64,000 bases of DNA from Azotosporobacter soli (lineage in GTDB: Bacteria > Bacillota > Negativicutes > SG130). Every line of letters starts with the position of its first letter. The first letter of the stretch is position 1. Below, in pieces: positions 46,556 to 56,915 of the stretch. The stretch is from assembly GCF_030542965.1 (NCBI RefSeq), contig NZ_JAUAOA010000003.1, positions 1-64,000 of the forward strand, read 5' to 3'. The notes under the pieces are model-generated. The model made no database searches, was not told the origin of the DNA, and saw only the letters and a list, made by a program, of their open reading frames with translations. A program made the position numbers and the translations under genes.

Positions 46556-47200
46556 TTACAGATTTGCGTTCTTCCAATCTTCCATAAAACGTTTGATGCC
46601 GCTGTCCGTCAACGGATGGTTCAGCATCGTCAGCAATACTTTATACGGTACGGTAGCGATATTCGCACCGGCCATCGCAGACTGCGTCACATGCATCGGA
46701 TGACGTATGCTGGCGGAAATAATCTCCGTTTCGATGCCATGAATGGCAAACATGTCGGCAACATTTTTAATGAGTTGGATGCCGTCTTCGCTGATATCAT
46801 CGAGGCGTCCGACAAACGGACTGACGTATGACGCACCGGCCCGCGCCGCAAGCAAGGCCTGGTTCGCGGAAAAGATCAAGGTCACATTGGTCTTGATGCC
46901 TTCCTGGCTCAGCACTTTCACCGTCTTAAGGCCTTCCGCATTCATCGGTACCTTGACCACGACGTTTTTAGCAATGGCCGCCAGTTGCCTGGCTTCCGTT
47001 ATCATATCCTTCGATTCTGTACTGACGACTTCCGCGCTGATCGGCCCGGCAACGACGGCCGCGATTTCAGCGATTGTCTCCGCCAAATTGCGTTTTTCCT
47101 TCGCAATCAGCGACGGATTGGTCGTTACACCGGCGACGACGCCTAGATCCACCGCTTCCTTGATTTCCGATAAATTAGCCGTATCCAAAAAAAACTTCAT
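46556..47200 (-). CDS. fsa: Transaldolase / fructose-6-phosphate aldolase family protein
   Basis: 214 aa, the short TalC/FSA type. Starts [31 protein letters not shown]; the Schiff-base lysine is in [12 protein letters not shown] and the [13 protein letters not shown] block is complete. Works in the pentose phosphate route. It stands downstream of spo0F as in Bacillus, where spo0F, fbaA and this gene are neighbours; fbaA is absent and a zinc-ribbon gene is between. Confidence 0.94.
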   Translation of the reverse strand: MKFFLDTANLSEIKEAVDLGVVAGVTTNPSLIAKEKRNLAETIAEIAAVVAGPISAEVVSTESKDMITEARQLAAIAKNVVVKVPMNAEGLKTVKVLSQEGIKTNVTLIFSANQALLAARAGASYVSPFVGRLDDISEDGIQLIKNVADMFAIHGIETEIISASIRHPMHVTQSAMAGANIATVPYKVLLTMLNHPLTDSGIKRFMEDWKNANL

Positions 47201-47237
47201 CCGTAGATCCTCCTCACCTTATTAGCGCAGCCGTCTG

Positions 47238-47864
47238 TCAGCGGTTGCGCCTCGAGCGTCGGGGCGACATCAAGTCAATCCGTTCAAGCGAACGAACATA
47301 TTTCATATCGCGATCTTCCTTGGCCGAGATTATGACCTGCCCGCCGCAGCGTTCACAATACAACTGAATGCAGTCCGGCAGCAGCTCAGCCCCGATTTCC
47401 TCGCCGCCGCAATTACAGAGAATTTGCCCCGCTTCCGCGATATCGTGAACGCAATTGAGAACTTCAAACATCACTTCCGGATTTTCGACATAATCATCGT
47501 AATCCGAAACCAAGCGCTCGAATTCCCTTTTATAATCGGCCACCATCGCAGCGATCACTTCACGTTCACCGACAAAGCCGAGTTCCACATTGTTTTCCAG
47601 GCAATACAGTTTTTCAGTGCCATTGCGCCACATTTGCCGACCATCGAGGCAAATCACATGTTCTTTTTGACAAACGACGCAGGGAATGTTGATGAGACAT
47701 TGCCGCGGACCGCCGCTGATCAGCGTCCCTTGCTGCGCGCCACAAGCGCAGAGAAGTTCCCTTCCCGTTTCCTGCGCCAAACGAAAGCGCGACAAGTCAT
47801 GGAAATGGATTTTTCCGCAACGCGCGCAATGCAGCGCCAGTACGGTCACAGCCCTGATAATCAT
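47238..47864 (-). CDS. Zinc-ribbon-rich protein of unknown function
   Basis: 208 aa from ATG 47864 (AGGGGG 6 nt before); a much longer frame overlaps spo0F and its terminator and is not supported. At least five CxxC-type pairs are seen (HCARCGK, LCACG, PCVVCQKEH, LCNCGGEE, YCERCGG), so two or more zinc ribbons are likely. The middle (about 105-165) is helical and acidic, and the end is basic (SPRRSRRNR). No enzyme motif is seen. A nucleic-acid or protein-binding role is possible. Confidence 0.72.
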   Translation of the reverse strand: MIIRAVTVLALHCARCGKIHFHDLSRFRLAQETGRELLCACGAQQGTLISGGPRQCLINIPCVVCQKEHVICLDGRQMWRNGTEKLYCLENNVELGFVGEREVIAAMVADYKREFERLVSDYDDYVENPEVMFEVLNCVHDIAEAGQILCNCGGEEIGAELLPDCIQLYCERCGGQVIISAKEDRDMKYVRSLERIDLMSPRRSRRNR

Positions 47865-47925
47865 CTTCATCCCCCTTTCTGTCTTAGTCATATTTCGACA
47901 CGCGCACAAAAAATTCCTGCCCTGA

Positions 47926-47960
47926 AGAAAAGCGCTCGGAAGATTTCCGAGCGCTTTTCT
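47926..47960 (-). terminator. Terminator of spo0F
   Basis: A 15-bp perfect stem (47926-47940 with 47946-47960) with a 5-nt loop just after the spo0F stop. Confidence 0.88.
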
Positions 47961-47967
47961 CTCTTTA

Positions 47968-48357
47968 TTATTCGCTTGTCGCTGCACCGCTTTCAATTTG
48001 TTCACGAATGATCGTACATAAGGCGATGATGTCGAACGGCTTGGTAATATACGCATACGCGCCGAGTTCTCTCGCCTGATTGACCAGTTCCAATTCGCCG
48101 TAAGCGGTCATCATGATGACTTTATCCGCCTGCCCCATCTTTTTCAATTCGCGCAAGGTTTCAATTCCATCCATGCCTGGCATTTTCATATCCATGAGGA
48201 TTAACTGCGGCATGGCTTCCTTCACCTTTTGAATTCCTTCAAACCCATTCGCGGCAGTCTCTACGCCGTAGCCTTCTTCTGCCAGAACTTCCGTCAGCAG
48301 CCTGCGGATTCCAGGTTGATCATCAATGACTAAAATAGTAGCTTTTGCTTCAGACAT
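47968..48357 (-). CDS. spo0F: Single-domain response regulator, Spo0F-like
   Basis: 129 aa from ATG 48357 (ribosome site GAGGAGAG). A lone receiver domain: acidic pair IDDQ, phospho-Asp56 in LILMDMKMPGMDG, Thr/Ser in MMTAYGE and Lys in YITKPFD. In Bacillus Spo0F passes phosphate to Spo0B in the sporulation relay; its place between pyrG and the transaldolase gene is the same here. Since other sporulation genes are missing nearby, the partner in this organism is uncertain. Confidence 0.85.
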   Translation of the reverse strand: MSEAKATILVIDDQPGIRRLLTEVLAEEGYGVETAANGFEGIQKVKEAMPQLILMDMKMPGMDGIETLRELKKMGQADKVIMMTAYGELELVNQARELGAYAYITKPFDIIALCTIIREQIESGAATSE

Positions 48358-48480
48358 ATCCGCTCTCCTCACTTTGCAACTTCTCTTCGTTTGCAAATAT
48401 AGCACTCTTTTTATTTATTCGCATTTTTGTGAGGAATTCCTGCTCTACTTTCGCGCCTTTCCCCTGAAATAGCGCTTTGC

Positions 48481-50781
48481 CTATTTTCCGCCTTTCAGTC
48501 GCTGTAGAAAGCGCATGCCCTTGGCCAACGTCTCTTGATGCCAGATTTCGAGCGTGTAGCTCGCCGTTTTGTCATCCAGGAGGAAGGCAATGTCATTTTC
48601 CGGCGTAGGAAGTCCCGATGTGCTGTAAATCGGTTTTCCGTCTTTTAACACCCGGACGCGAAAGGCATCTTCGCGATGATAGAGCGGGTATTTGACTTTG
48701 ACCGTATGCGGATGCTCCGCATCGACCGGTATGTCGCGCCCGAGAATTTGCAAGGCGTATTCAGAGCGCAGCCAGCCGTCTTTTAAACGCTGGCCGTAAA
48801 GCACGACTGGTCGAGGCGCATAATAATCAAGGTACGCCCGCACCAAATCACCCGCCGTGCCGAAGCGCAGCAGTTGAGTCTCGACATAGCGCTGTTTGAG
48901 GTACGTAAGATGCTCCTCCAACGCCCTAAACTGACCCCCGCTCGTACTGCGCCAGTCACCATCGCCCATCACAAACATGGCGTGCGTAAAGCCGATGATG
49001 CCGTGCACGCCCGACATGACACGGCCGTCGGCCGCGAAATAGCGCATTCCTTCATCGGCTTTCGCATTCATCACGCTTGCCGATTGCAGGTCATAGGCAA
49101 TATTGATGCGTGGTGTCGGCCTGAATTCGACCAGGGCGGCATCCGCAAGCGTAGCTGTCGGATGGTTAATGTCGCTGCTGCCGGCAAGATAAATCTCATT
49201 GCCGTAAGCTCCGGACGTCAAGCCGCCTTGATTGCCGTCCGCGTCCGTCGAGCCCCATAAGCCTACCGCGCGATAGGCACGACTGCTCGCCGCCTCGCTT
49301 TCCGCTCCGTTGCCGAAATCGAATGAACCGGCACGTGACGTGATAATCTGCCCTTGCGGTGAATCAGCCGTCAGCTGGTCCAAAATACGCTGATATCGAT
49401 ACAGCATGCCCGCCCGGCTGATCGGATCGCCAAGCGTGCCTTCCTTTTCCAGCAAATGCGACCAGCCATGTTTCAGATGGTTCGCCCATAGACCATCGCT
49501 CACCGGATCATAGGACAACACATTGCCCGGCAACTCGGGATCATAATCGCCATGCATATGCACGCCGTACTCATGCCCTTTCGCCGCCTCCTGCGCGACC
49601 GAAGTCCTTATGTCTGCGACAACTTGCCGCCACTCGTTCTTCGCCGATCGCTCCGCCGCCCACTCCGCGGCGCGGACAGCAGGCCAAGCAATATAATGCG
49701 TCCACTTTGCTCCGGCCTTATCCGCGATACGGTTCAAAGCCTCCGCTTTACCGATCAGCTGCCCACGGTATTCTTCCGGCTGCAGCCAGCCGCTCTGATT
49801 GCCCCAGGCGGTCGGATATCCGGCTGCATCCATCGGTTCTAAATCTTCGGTCATGACATAGAAGATCTCTCCGGGCCGTTCATCCGCCACGGACAGCTTT
49901 GTTTGCGCCAGTGGCGTGCCGTTGAGCGTCAGCACCAGCGGCCATGGCTGATTCATATTCACGGCGTCGGCCCGCTGCGCCTTGACCGTCCATTGGAAGC
50001 TGCGTTTCTCGCCCTCCGGCCACGGTCCACTGAGACGTTGCGCTCCGTCTTGTAGCATCACGCCATAGCCAAGCGGTTCTTGCAGCGCAAGCACCGCATT
50101 GTCAATCATGCGTCCGCTCTGATTCACCAGCTCCGCAGTCAGCGTCGCCGAGTCGCCGCGCTGCAACGTTTTCGTCGGCCCCGTCAGCTGTGCGCTTAAC
50201 GAACGCCGCCAATCCGTTTCCAAAGCAAACGCGCGCAAAAGCACATGCTGGCCCTGTCCGGCTTCGACGCTCAGTCGATAACGGACCGCTTTAGCGCCCG
50301 TATTCGTCATTTCCTGACTGGAGAGAGTTTCTTTGATCCAGTTTCCCTGATAATTATCCAAGTAGCGACGATCCTGCTGGCCGGGCAGCAAAGCTCCGGT
50401 AAACGCCATGTTTCGACTTGCCAGAACCTGACCTTCACTATCCAACGCTTCTAGGCTGATCCGTCCCGTTCCCTGCGTCGAAAGGAATTGAAGGTCATAA
50501 CTCGCCGTAGCATTTCTGCCGACATTGGACTCGACGCTGTAACGCAACACCCCGTCAGGACCTGCCGCAAGTTCCAACAACTCCTCGCCTTGCGCCGAGC
50601 GAAGCGAACGTTTCACATTGCCGCCGCCCGATTCATACAAGCGCTCCGCCAATTGCCAGCGCGCCGCTACCGCAGCGTCCGCCTGCAAAGCCGCAGGCGG
50701 AGAAACGTTTTTTTTCGCGCAAGCGCCTGCCAGAACAAGCAGCAAAATCATGCTTCCGACCCAGAGCCATTTCCGCCTCAT
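48481..50781 (-). CDS. Large secreted lipoprotein of unknown function, possible carbohydrate-active enzyme
   Basis: 766 aa from ATG 50781. A signal peptide with lipobox LAGAC (Cys21) anchors it outside the inner membrane. Residues about 60-200 and 200-300 look like beta domains, the second like a NEW3/CARDB-type stalk (RGDSATLTAELVNQSG). From about 305 a catalytic-like domain begins with FYVMTEDLEPMD and later has GVHMHGDYDPE (about 406-416), which loosely recall the Asp and HxxxH metal motifs of polysaccharide deacetylases or other barrel hydrolases. I do not recognise the family. It overlaps the Yip1 gene by 4 nt, so both belong to the sppA operon. Confidence 0.7.
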   Translation of the reverse strand: MRRKWLWVGSMILLLVLAGACAKKNVSPPAALQADAAVAARWQLAERLYESGGGNVKRSLRSAQGEELLELAAGPDGVLRYSVESNVGRNATASYDLQFLSTQGTGRISLEALDSEGQVLASRNMAFTGALLPGQQDRRYLDNYQGNWIKETLSSQEMTNTGAKAVRYRLSVEAGQGQHVLLRAFALETDWRRSLSAQLTGPTKTLQRGDSATLTAELVNQSGRMIDNAVLALQEPLGYGVMLQDGAQRLSGPWPEGEKRSFQWTVKAQRADAVNMNQPWPLVLTLNGTPLAQTKLSVADERPGEIFYVMTEDLEPMDAAGYPTAWGNQSGWLQPEEYRGQLIGKAEALNRIADKAGAKWTHYIAWPAVRAAEWAAERSAKNEWRQVVADIRTSVAQEAAKGHEYGVHMHGDYDPELPGNVLSYDPVSDGLWANHLKHGWSHLLEKEGTLGDPISRAGMLYRYQRILDQLTADSPQGQIITSRAGSFDFGNGAESEAASSRAYRAVGLWGSTDADGNQGGLTSGAYGNEIYLAGSSDINHPTATLADAALVEFRPTPRINIAYDLQSASVMNAKADEGMRYFAADGRVMSGVHGIIGFTHAMFVMGDGDWRSTSGGQFRALEEHLTYLKQRYVETQLLRFGTAGDLVRAYLDYYAPRPVVLYGQRLKDGWLRSEYALQILGRDIPVDAEHPHTVKVKYPLYHREDAFRVRVLKDGKPIYSTSGLPTPENDIAFLLDDKTASYTLEIWHQETLAKGMRFLQRLKGGK

Positions 50782-51356
50782 ATCATCCCGCCTTCCCAAA
50801 TCATTTCTATGCTGACTGCGATAAGAACGAGCAGCAACGCCACTCCGAGCATCAGCCAAGGCATCAGCAAGACCAAAACCGCTTTGCTGCGAGCAAAGCC
50901 GTACACTGCGGCAATCGCCTCAACGTCCAGCCAGATTTTCCATGCAACGATCGCAAGAAAAGCAAGCACCGCTGCTACGCCATTGCTTGGAAAAAGCAAG
51001 AGCGCAGCCGCCGGTAAAAGTTGAAAGAAGAGTGGAAGATGGGCGCAGCCGCTGGCTGCCAACAGCGCTTTCGCCCGCCCCTTTCCGCCGACAAGTTCCG
51101 CGGCCAGATGCCAGAGCGCAACGCTGACAAGCCAGCAAGACACGCTCAGCAAGACAGCGGCGATTACTAATCCTCTTTCCCCGTTCATATTCTCTTGCGT
51201 CTGCTGCCAAGGCAATGAAAAAAGAACGCTGCCCGTCAAATAACCGCCAACGACAAACAAGGTCGCACGCAGCGGCGAAACGCAGCTCGCAGCCTTGAGC
51301 ATTCCTGCACGCGGCGCAAAAATGACGTCATAAATCACTTCCCATTGACTGTACAT
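50778..51356 (-). CDS. Yip1-domain membrane protein
   Basis: 192 aa with five or six membrane segments, starting with a soluble YSQWEVIYDVIFAPRAGM stretch that is typical before a Yip1 domain. No catalytic motif is seen; roles in bacteria are unknown. It starts 1 bp after the sppA stop and overlaps the lipoprotein gene by 4 nt, so the three proteins probably act together at the membrane. Confidence 0.78.
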   Translation of the reverse strand: MYSQWEVIYDVIFAPRAGMLKAASCVSPLRATLFVVGGYLTGSVLFSLPWQQTQENMNGERGLVIAAVLLSVSCWLVSVALWHLAAELVGGKGRAKALLAASGCAHLPLFFQLLPAAALLLFPSNGVAAVLAFLAIVAWKIWLDVEAIAAVYGFARSKAVLVLLMPWLMLGVALLLVLIAVSIEMIWEGGMI

Positions 51357-51357
51357 G

Positions 51358-52284
51358 TCATTTCACCTGCCAGTTTTCCGGCAATGCCAATGGCGCCAGT
51401 TGCTGCGGCGCATTCGGCAAAGTCGGCAGCAGCATTTGGCGCAGCAACCCCTGCGTCTCTCCGCCTGTCAACATCTGCCACGGCGATGTCTTGCCGTATT
51501 CCTGCAGCTTCGGTTTTCCGTGAATGCCCGCCAATGCAGCAGCACCTTCCACTGCATCATACATGTTACCCAGTTCATCGACCAGGCCCAGTTCCTTCGC
51601 CTGATTGCCGGTATAGACCCGCCCGTCCGCTAACTGGCGCACCCGCTCAAGTTCCATATTGCGCCCTTCGGCAACAACCTGGATGAACTGCTGATAGATA
51701 TCGTCCACCATCGATTGCAACATCGCACGTTCCTCCGGCGTCATGGGGCGATCCGGCGATAAGATATCCTTATGCGGCCCGCTTTTGATCTTCTCTTGCT
51801 GAATGCCGACTTTTTTAAATAATTCTTCCCAGTTCGCATAGGGAATGTAAACGCCGATGCTGCCGGTCAGTGTCGTCGGATTTGCATAGATCCGTTCCGT
51901 ACAGGCCGCCAGCCAATAACCGCCGGAAGCGGCAATATCCCCCATCGATGTCACGACCACTTTACCGCTGCTGCGCAGTTTCATTATTTCTTCGCCGACT
52001 TCCTGCGAAGCGGGAGCGCTGCCGCCCGGGCTGTTAATACGCAGGACAACAGCCTTTACGGCCTGATCGTCGCGTGCCTGGTGCAAGAGACGGATCAACT
52101 GATCGGTCCCGCCTTGTTCGCTTAGGAAGCCGCTTTGTCCACGCCCGCCGAGAATGACGCCTTCGACATGGATAATCGCTATTTTTTCGCTCTCTGCTTT
52201 TTTCCAGTGTCCGCTACCGTTTAGAACGACGGCCGCTCCCGTCAACAGCAGCAGCAATAGGATGACGACGACTTTTTTATGCAT
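51358..52284 (-). CDS. sppA: Signal peptide peptidase SppA
   Basis: 308 aa, the short 36-kDa type. One N-terminal membrane segment (about 4-24), then the ClpP-like domain with INSPGGSAPASQEV, the nucleophile Ser in GDIAASGGYWLA, and the general-base Lys in the region EKIKSGPHKD. Cuts leftover signal peptides in the membrane. It lies downstream of pyrG behind a terminator. Confidence 0.94.
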   Translation of the reverse strand: MHKKVVVILLLLLLTGAAVVLNGSGHWKKAESEKIAIIHVEGVILGGRGQSGFLSEQGGTDQLIRLLHQARDDQAVKAVVLRINSPGGSAPASQEVGEEIMKLRSSGKVVVTSMGDIAASGGYWLAACTERIYANPTTLTGSIGVYIPYANWEELFKKVGIQQEKIKSGPHKDILSPDRPMTPEERAMLQSMVDDIYQQFIQVVAEGRNMELERVRQLADGRVYTGNQAKELGLVDELGNMYDAVEGAAALAGIHGKPKLQEYGKTSPWQMLTGGETQGLLRQMLLPTLPNAPQQLAPLALPENWQVK

Positions 52285-52340
52285 GGCTCTTTCCCGCCTT
52301 TCTCCGCGCTACACGCGTCTTTCGCCTCAAACATAGCAAA

Positions 52341-52371
52341 AAGCAACTGCCGGACCTGCCGACAGCTGCTT
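52341..52371 (-). terminator. Terminator of pyrG
   Basis: A 13-bp stem with two wobbles on the RNA strand (52341-52353 with 52359-52371), followed by TTTTGC on the minus strand. Confidence 0.78.
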
Positions 52372-52378
52372 GCCTGTA

Positions 52379-54106
<1,728 letters not shown>

Positions 54107-54157
54107 TCATCGCCGCTGGCTGCCCCGTCCTCCCGGATCGCTCCAAGCACTTCAATT

Positions 54158-54186
54158 ATTTTATCCTTCGCATGGAGCAGTGTCAA
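54158..54186 (-). promoter_or_regulatory. Consensus promoter and long leader of pyrG
   Basis: TTGACA (54181-54186), 17 bp, TAAAAT (54158-54163) on the minus strand, starting 6 bp after the rpoE stop. The leader (about 54150 to 53987) has small hairpins, for example GATAGA/TCTATC and CTTCCGTT/AACGGAAG. The start point does not show the GGGC run used for CTP-dependent control in Bacillus. Confidence 0.82.
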
Positions 54187-54192
54187 GAGGAG

Positions 54193-54549
54193 TTATTCTT
54201 GTTCGCCAGTCTCAGCTGCCGCCGCGACATATTCCTGCTGGATCTCTTCGAATAATTTTTCTCGGCGCGGCGTACTTGTCCCGCTGCCGCCCCATTCGCC
54301 GTCTTCGGCCATTCGAGCGTTCATCTGCTGCGGCGTCCACTCCGCCAAGCCCCACATTCCCTTACCCATGTGAATAAAACGACTGTCCATGTTGATCTGC
54401 GTATGCACTTCTGCCATTGCATGCGCCTGCGACGAGGCCCGTTGACCGGTTTGCGTCAGCACGCTGCCGATGAGGTCACGAAAATACATGGCATACCCCC
54501 GGCTCCGTAAAACTTGATATGCAACTTCCACTTCTGAAACTGCTTTCAT
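54193..54549 (-). CDS. rpoE: RNA polymerase delta subunit-like protein (HARE-HTH domain)
   Basis: 118 aa from ATG 54549. The N-terminal HARE-HTH domain (about 1-75: VEVAYQVLRSRGYAMYFRDLIGSVL and DSRFIHMGKGMWGLAEW) is the one found in RpoE delta. The acidic tail, long in Bacillus, is short here. Delta makes RNA polymerase more selective for strong promoters and recycles it. The rpoE-pyrG order supports the call. Confidence 0.85.
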   Translation of the reverse strand: MKAVSEVEVAYQVLRSRGYAMYFRDLIGSVLTQTGQRASSQAHAMAEVHTQINMDSRFIHMGKGMWGLAEWTPQQMNARMAEDGEWGGSGTSTPRREKLFEEIQQEYVAAAAETGEQE

Positions 54550-54623
54550 GTTATTCCATTCCCTCCGCATATATAGATATCACCTTTTGATTTACGCGCT
54601 GCACGCAGCAGGCAAATCATTTC

Positions 54624-54637
54624 GTGATAATATTCAC
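54624..54637. promoter_or_regulatory. CRP/FNR-like palindrome upstream of rpoE
   Basis: GTGATAATATTCAC has the form GTGA-N6-TCAC, the core of CRP/FNR-type sites, about 75 bp before rpoE. A chance match is possible, and the regulator is unknown. Confidence 0.35.
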
Positions 54638-54677
54638 CATTTGCACTGAAACTCCTTTTTTTTTGCAAAAATGAATT

Positions 54678-56342
54678 TTACATACGGTCCGGAGCACTGA
54701 CGCCCAATACAGTGAGCGCATGACGAATTGCCGACTGTACGCCTTTCGCCAGCGCCAGACGGGCTGTCTGCAAGTCCGCTTCTACGCCGACGATTCTGCA
54801 TTGGTTGTAAAAGGTGTGAAATTGCCCCGCCAAATCATGGACGTAGCGCGCGATTCGATGCGGTGCACGTTCCTCTGCCGCCTGAGAAATCTCTTCCGGA
54901 TACTCGCCCAGTTTTTTAATCAGATCCACTTCCCATTGACTGCTGAGCAGCGACAACTCTGCCGCCGAAAGATTTTGCGTATCGGCTCCGGCTTCTTCCG
55001 CCTGGCGGAAAATGCTGCAGATGCGCGCATACGCATATTGGATATAATAAACCGGATTTTCATTCGTCCGCGATTTCGCCAGATTCAGGTCAAAATCCAA
55101 CTGGCTGTCGATCGAGCGCATGATGAAGAAGAAACGCGCCGCATCAGTACCAACTTCCTCCATCAGCTCCGTCAGCGTGACGCTTTGTCCGGTCCGCTTT
55201 GACATCTTGACCAATTCGCCGTCGCGGAATAGGCTGACCATTTGCAAAATCAGCACTTCCAACTGTTCCGGTCGATAGCCGAAGGCGGCAATCGCCGCCT
55301 TTACGCGGCAGATATAGCCATGGTGATCCGCACCCCAGATATTGATCAGCTGCTCAAAACCGCGTTCCATCTTATTGCGATGATACGCGATATCGGCGGC
55401 TAAATACGTAGGAACCCCGTTGTCGCGGATCACAACCCGGTCCTTGTCGTCGCCGTACGCGGTCGATTTCAGCCATTGCGCGCCATCTTGCTCATAGAGA
55501 TAGCCTTTCTCACGCAATTCTTTGCATGCGCTCTGAATCGCATCGGCTTCGTGCAGCGTTCGTTCACTGAACCAATGGTCGAACTGGACGTTGAACGCAG
55601 CCAGATCTTCCTTAAGCGCCGCAAGCTTCTCCTGCAGTGCGATTTCTTTAAACTGCTCGCGCCGCTCTGCGACCGACAGCTTCAGGAATCGATCGCCATG
55701 ATGTTCAATGATCCTGCGCGCCGTGTCGACAATATCCTCGCCATGATAGCCATCGGCTGGGAACTCGACCGTTTGGCCCAGCAACTCCAAATAGCGCGCC
55801 TCTACCGACAGCGCCAAATTGTCGATCTGGTTGCCGGCGTCATTGATGTAATATTCGCTGGCCACGTCATAACCGGCGGCACGCAGCAAATTGACAAGCG
55901 CACTGCCCACAGCCGCGCCGCGGCCATGTCCTACATGGAGAGGTCCTGTGGGATTAGCGCTGACAAATTCAACCTGAATACGCTGTCCTGCACCATGCTT
56001 CGTGTTGCCGTATCCTTCACCCTGCGCCAAGATGCCAGCCAGAAGTTCGTGCACCCAACGCGGATTCAAGTAAAAATTCAAAAAGCCCGGTCCGGCTATT
56101 TCCACTTTCTCCAACCATTCTTCCTGCAACTCTTCGACAATCGCCTGTGCGATGCCGCGCGGATTCGCTTTTAAACTGCGCGCTGCCTGCATCGCAAAGT
56201 TGGAAGCAAAATCGCCAAATTCTTTCTGCGGCGGTACTTCGAGTAAAATTTCCGGCAGCTCACCCTGCGGCAACTTTCCGGCTGCCATCGCGGCCTTCGC
56301 CGCTTTTTCAATGGCTGTCTGCAATACGATTTTCATGTCCAT
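54678..56342 (-). CDS. argS: Arginyl-tRNA synthetase
   Basis: 554 aa from ATG 56342 (AGGAGG 9 nt before). Class I: HIGH-like HVGHGRGAAVG near residue 130 and KMSKR in LVKMSKRTGQSVTL; the N-terminal additional domain and C-terminal DALR anticodon domain are complete. The longer frame from 56420 is unsupported. It overlaps the upstream DUF1934 gene by 35 nt. No T-box leader is seen. Confidence 0.96.
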   Translation of the reverse strand: MDMKIVLQTAIEKAAKAAMAAGKLPQGELPEILLEVPPQKEFGDFASNFAMQAARSLKANPRGIAQAIVEELQEEWLEKVEIAGPGFLNFYLNPRWVHELLAGILAQGEGYGNTKHGAGQRIQVEFVSANPTGPLHVGHGRGAAVGSALVNLLRAAGYDVASEYYINDAGNQIDNLALSVEARYLELLGQTVEFPADGYHGEDIVDTARRIIEHHGDRFLKLSVAERREQFKEIALQEKLAALKEDLAAFNVQFDHWFSERTLHEADAIQSACKELREKGYLYEQDGAQWLKSTAYGDDKDRVVIRDNGVPTYLAADIAYHRNKMERGFEQLINIWGADHHGYICRVKAAIAAFGYRPEQLEVLILQMVSLFRDGELVKMSKRTGQSVTLTELMEEVGTDAARFFFIMRSIDSQLDFDLNLAKSRTNENPVYYIQYAYARICSIFRQAEEAGADTQNLSAAELSLLSSQWEVDLIKKLGEYPEEISQAAEERAPHRIARYVHDLAGQFHTFYNQCRIVGVEADLQTARLALAKGVQSAIRHALTVLGVSAPDRM

Positions 56343-56769
56343 GTCCCTTATCCTCCTGTATCGTAACAGATAGACGGTTCGCACTCTGCCACTGTCCGTT
56401 AATTTCCAAATCATACTCAATCTCCAGACTGCCGCTGAGTTCTTCCGTCAGCGCAATCTTTAGGTTTTTGGTCAGCACAGCCATCTCGATCCGGCCGTAC
56501 TGCGTGATATAAGGCCCTTCATAGCGTTCGCCCACGCTAAAGATCTGCTTGTGCTGGATGACGCCGCTGCGATTGATGATCACGCGATCAGGGCGGATCT
56601 TTATCGTGACCATGCTGTTCTCTAAGCCCGATATCTGGCTGTCCTGATAAAGCAAATACGTCATTCCGTTTTTAACATAACAGCGGCCGGCGGTCAACAG
56701 TTCTACGCTGTCTTCTTCCCCGGCGGCGTCACGTTGTACGCCCACAATCTTCATAATGACAGCCTTCAC
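56308..56769 (-). CDS. DUF1934 (YwiB-like) beta-barrel protein
   Basis: 153 aa from a GTG at 56769 with GGAGGGG 7 nt before. Strand-rich, with LLTAGRCYVKNGMTYLLYQDSQISGLENSMVTIKI and a C-terminal half ending in typical paired strands, like the calycin-type YwiB proteins. The gene directly before argS is ywiB in Bacillus too. Function unknown. Confidence 0.85.
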   Translation of the reverse strand: MKAVIMKIVGVQRDAAGEEDSVELLTAGRCYVKNGMTYLLYQDSQISGLENSMVTIKIRPDRVIINRSGVIQHKQIFSVGERYEGPYITQYGRIEMAVLTKNLKIALTEELSGSLEIEYDLEINGQWQSANRLSVTIQEDKGHGHENRIADSH

Positions 56770-56860
56770 TGTTTATCCCCTCCCAAGCTTCGGCACATGA
56801 ATATATTATAGCGAACCAGGCGGATAATGCAAGGAAAAGGGGGCTTTCCGGACAAAATAA

Positions 56861-56892
56861 CAGACTGCGCAACTTTTTCGTTGCACAGTCTG
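56861..56892 (-). terminator. Terminator of the 417-aa membrane protein gene
   Basis: A 13-bp stem with one mismatch (56861-56873 with 56880-56892), followed by TTATTTTG on the minus strand. Confidence 0.85.
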
Positions 56893-56915
56893 CGCACAGC
56901 ATGCTCTAACGCGTT

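Noticed and set aside
47238-48056. 272-aa version of the zinc-ribbon protein
   Set aside because: The first 64 codons run through the spo0F terminator and into spo0F; a ribosome site supports the start at 47864.
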